Origin: Gemmatimonadota bacterium
Lineage (GTDB): Bacteria; Gemmatimonadota; Gemmatimonadetes; Longimicrobiales; Gaopeijiaceae
Length of the DNA stretch: 59,475 nt
Direction: 5' to 3'
NCBI GenBank assembly: GCA_022560615.1
Contig: JADFSR010000025.1
Location: forward strand, 1-59,475
Part shown: in pieces, positions 59,274 to 59,475 of the stretch
How positions within the stretch are numbered: the stretch's first letter is position 1
Layout: every line of letters starts with the position of its first letter
Notes under the pieces: model-generated
Databases searched by the model: none
Seen by the model: only the letters and a program-made list of their open reading frames with translations
What the model was told of the DNA's origin: nothing
Position numbers and translations under genes: made by a program

Positions 59274-59475
59274 GGGGTTGGGGTGAGTTTCCTCCTGTTG
59301 CGCTGGGGGGTCCCCTTCGGCCGTGAACTCTTCTATCGAAGTTTGGCCGATGGGATGGTGGGGTGGGTCTGGGAGCGAGGGGGTGCCTGGACGCGACTCC
59401 TCAGGATGTGATCGGAAAGCACAGCTCCATGGGAGCCGGGAACTGGTGACTCACGTGAAACGGTCTCCGATAGAC

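Noticed and set aside
1-59475. CRISPR arrays, rRNA and tRNA genes
   Set aside because: Looked for regularly spaced repeats and for conserved tRNA/rRNA motifs by eye on both strands; none seen. A covariance-model scan would be the decisive test.

Overview
The window (about 59.5 kb, high GC) reads as bacterial chromosome, most likely a Gemmatimonadota lineage, probably an environmental or metagenome-assembled genome. This rests on many Sec and lipoprotein leaders ending in AQ or AC, tandem exported beta-propeller/amidohydrolase giants, a DUF4953-type zinc protease fragment, an RCC1-repeat fragment and heavy use of GTG/TTG starts with 1-4 bp stop/start overlaps. No rRNA, tRNA or CRISPR array was seen, and the taxonomic call is an inference from gene style only. 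Layout: 1-3.6 kb, tail of a sensor kinase, a broken PQQ-type sugar dehydrogenase, then a glycosyltransferase/creatininase pair on the minus strand. 3.6-12.4 kb, two tandem exported PD40-propeller amidohydrolases and an acyl-CoA ligase. 12.4-14.9 kb, proBA, divergent from a solitary Phd/YefM-type antitoxin and a secreted Ig/IPT-domain protein. 16.7-19.4 kb, a methionine-branch operon led by a SAM-I riboswitch: metX, a metB that has lost its N-terminal half, and an ACT-less aspartate kinase. 19.4-24.7 kb, a four-part operon in step: Gly-rich membrane protein, lipoprotein phosphoesterase, and a giant CPBP membrane protease. 24.9-28.5 kb, a decay zone of gene fragments (zinc protease, acyl-CoA ligase 3' end, BTAD regulator, RCC1 repeat, IS transposase) around one intact lipoprotein. 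28.6-43.5 kb, acyl-CoA ligase; PPi-type phosphofructokinase with an MBL hydrolase; a run of exported lyase-like propeller, M28 peptidase, YfcC transporter, MFS transporter and NUDIX hydrolase whose genes all overlap; an RNA m5C methyltransferase and a GroES-like gene; and a nucleoside-uptake operon (NTF2-like lipoprotein, NupC, PfkB kinase). 43.6-53.7 kb, SulP-STAS-cNMP transporter, ATP-grasp protein, DUF3179 lipoprotein, a GT2/STELLO-like glycosyltransferase pair, gamma-glutamyltransferase and an M20 amidohydrolase. 53.7-59.3 kb, a toxin-antitoxin island: HigA fragment, AbiEi-AbiEii, Phd fragment, VapBC, XRE fragment, YefM-YoeB and a second VapBC, with one DUF4382 lipoprotein inside. Three signals stand out beyond gene calls. 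First, two dispersed ~113-bp long-hairpin repeats (30321-30432 and 47279-47392) and a 357-bp TA-flanked inverted-repeat element (39747-40103), each touching or lying within a few bases of the stop codon of the gene before it; two of them share the same terminal motif. Second, a SAM-I riboswitch followed by a predicted hairpin that would hide the metX ribosome-binding site. Third, the same TTGTACAA operator, at the same place relative to the -10 box, before both the solitary antitoxin (14972) and yefM-yoeB (58004), 43 kb apart. Several genes carry deletions with frame changes (sugar dehydrogenase, metX/metB, zinc protease); read mapping would be needed to tell true decay from assembly error.
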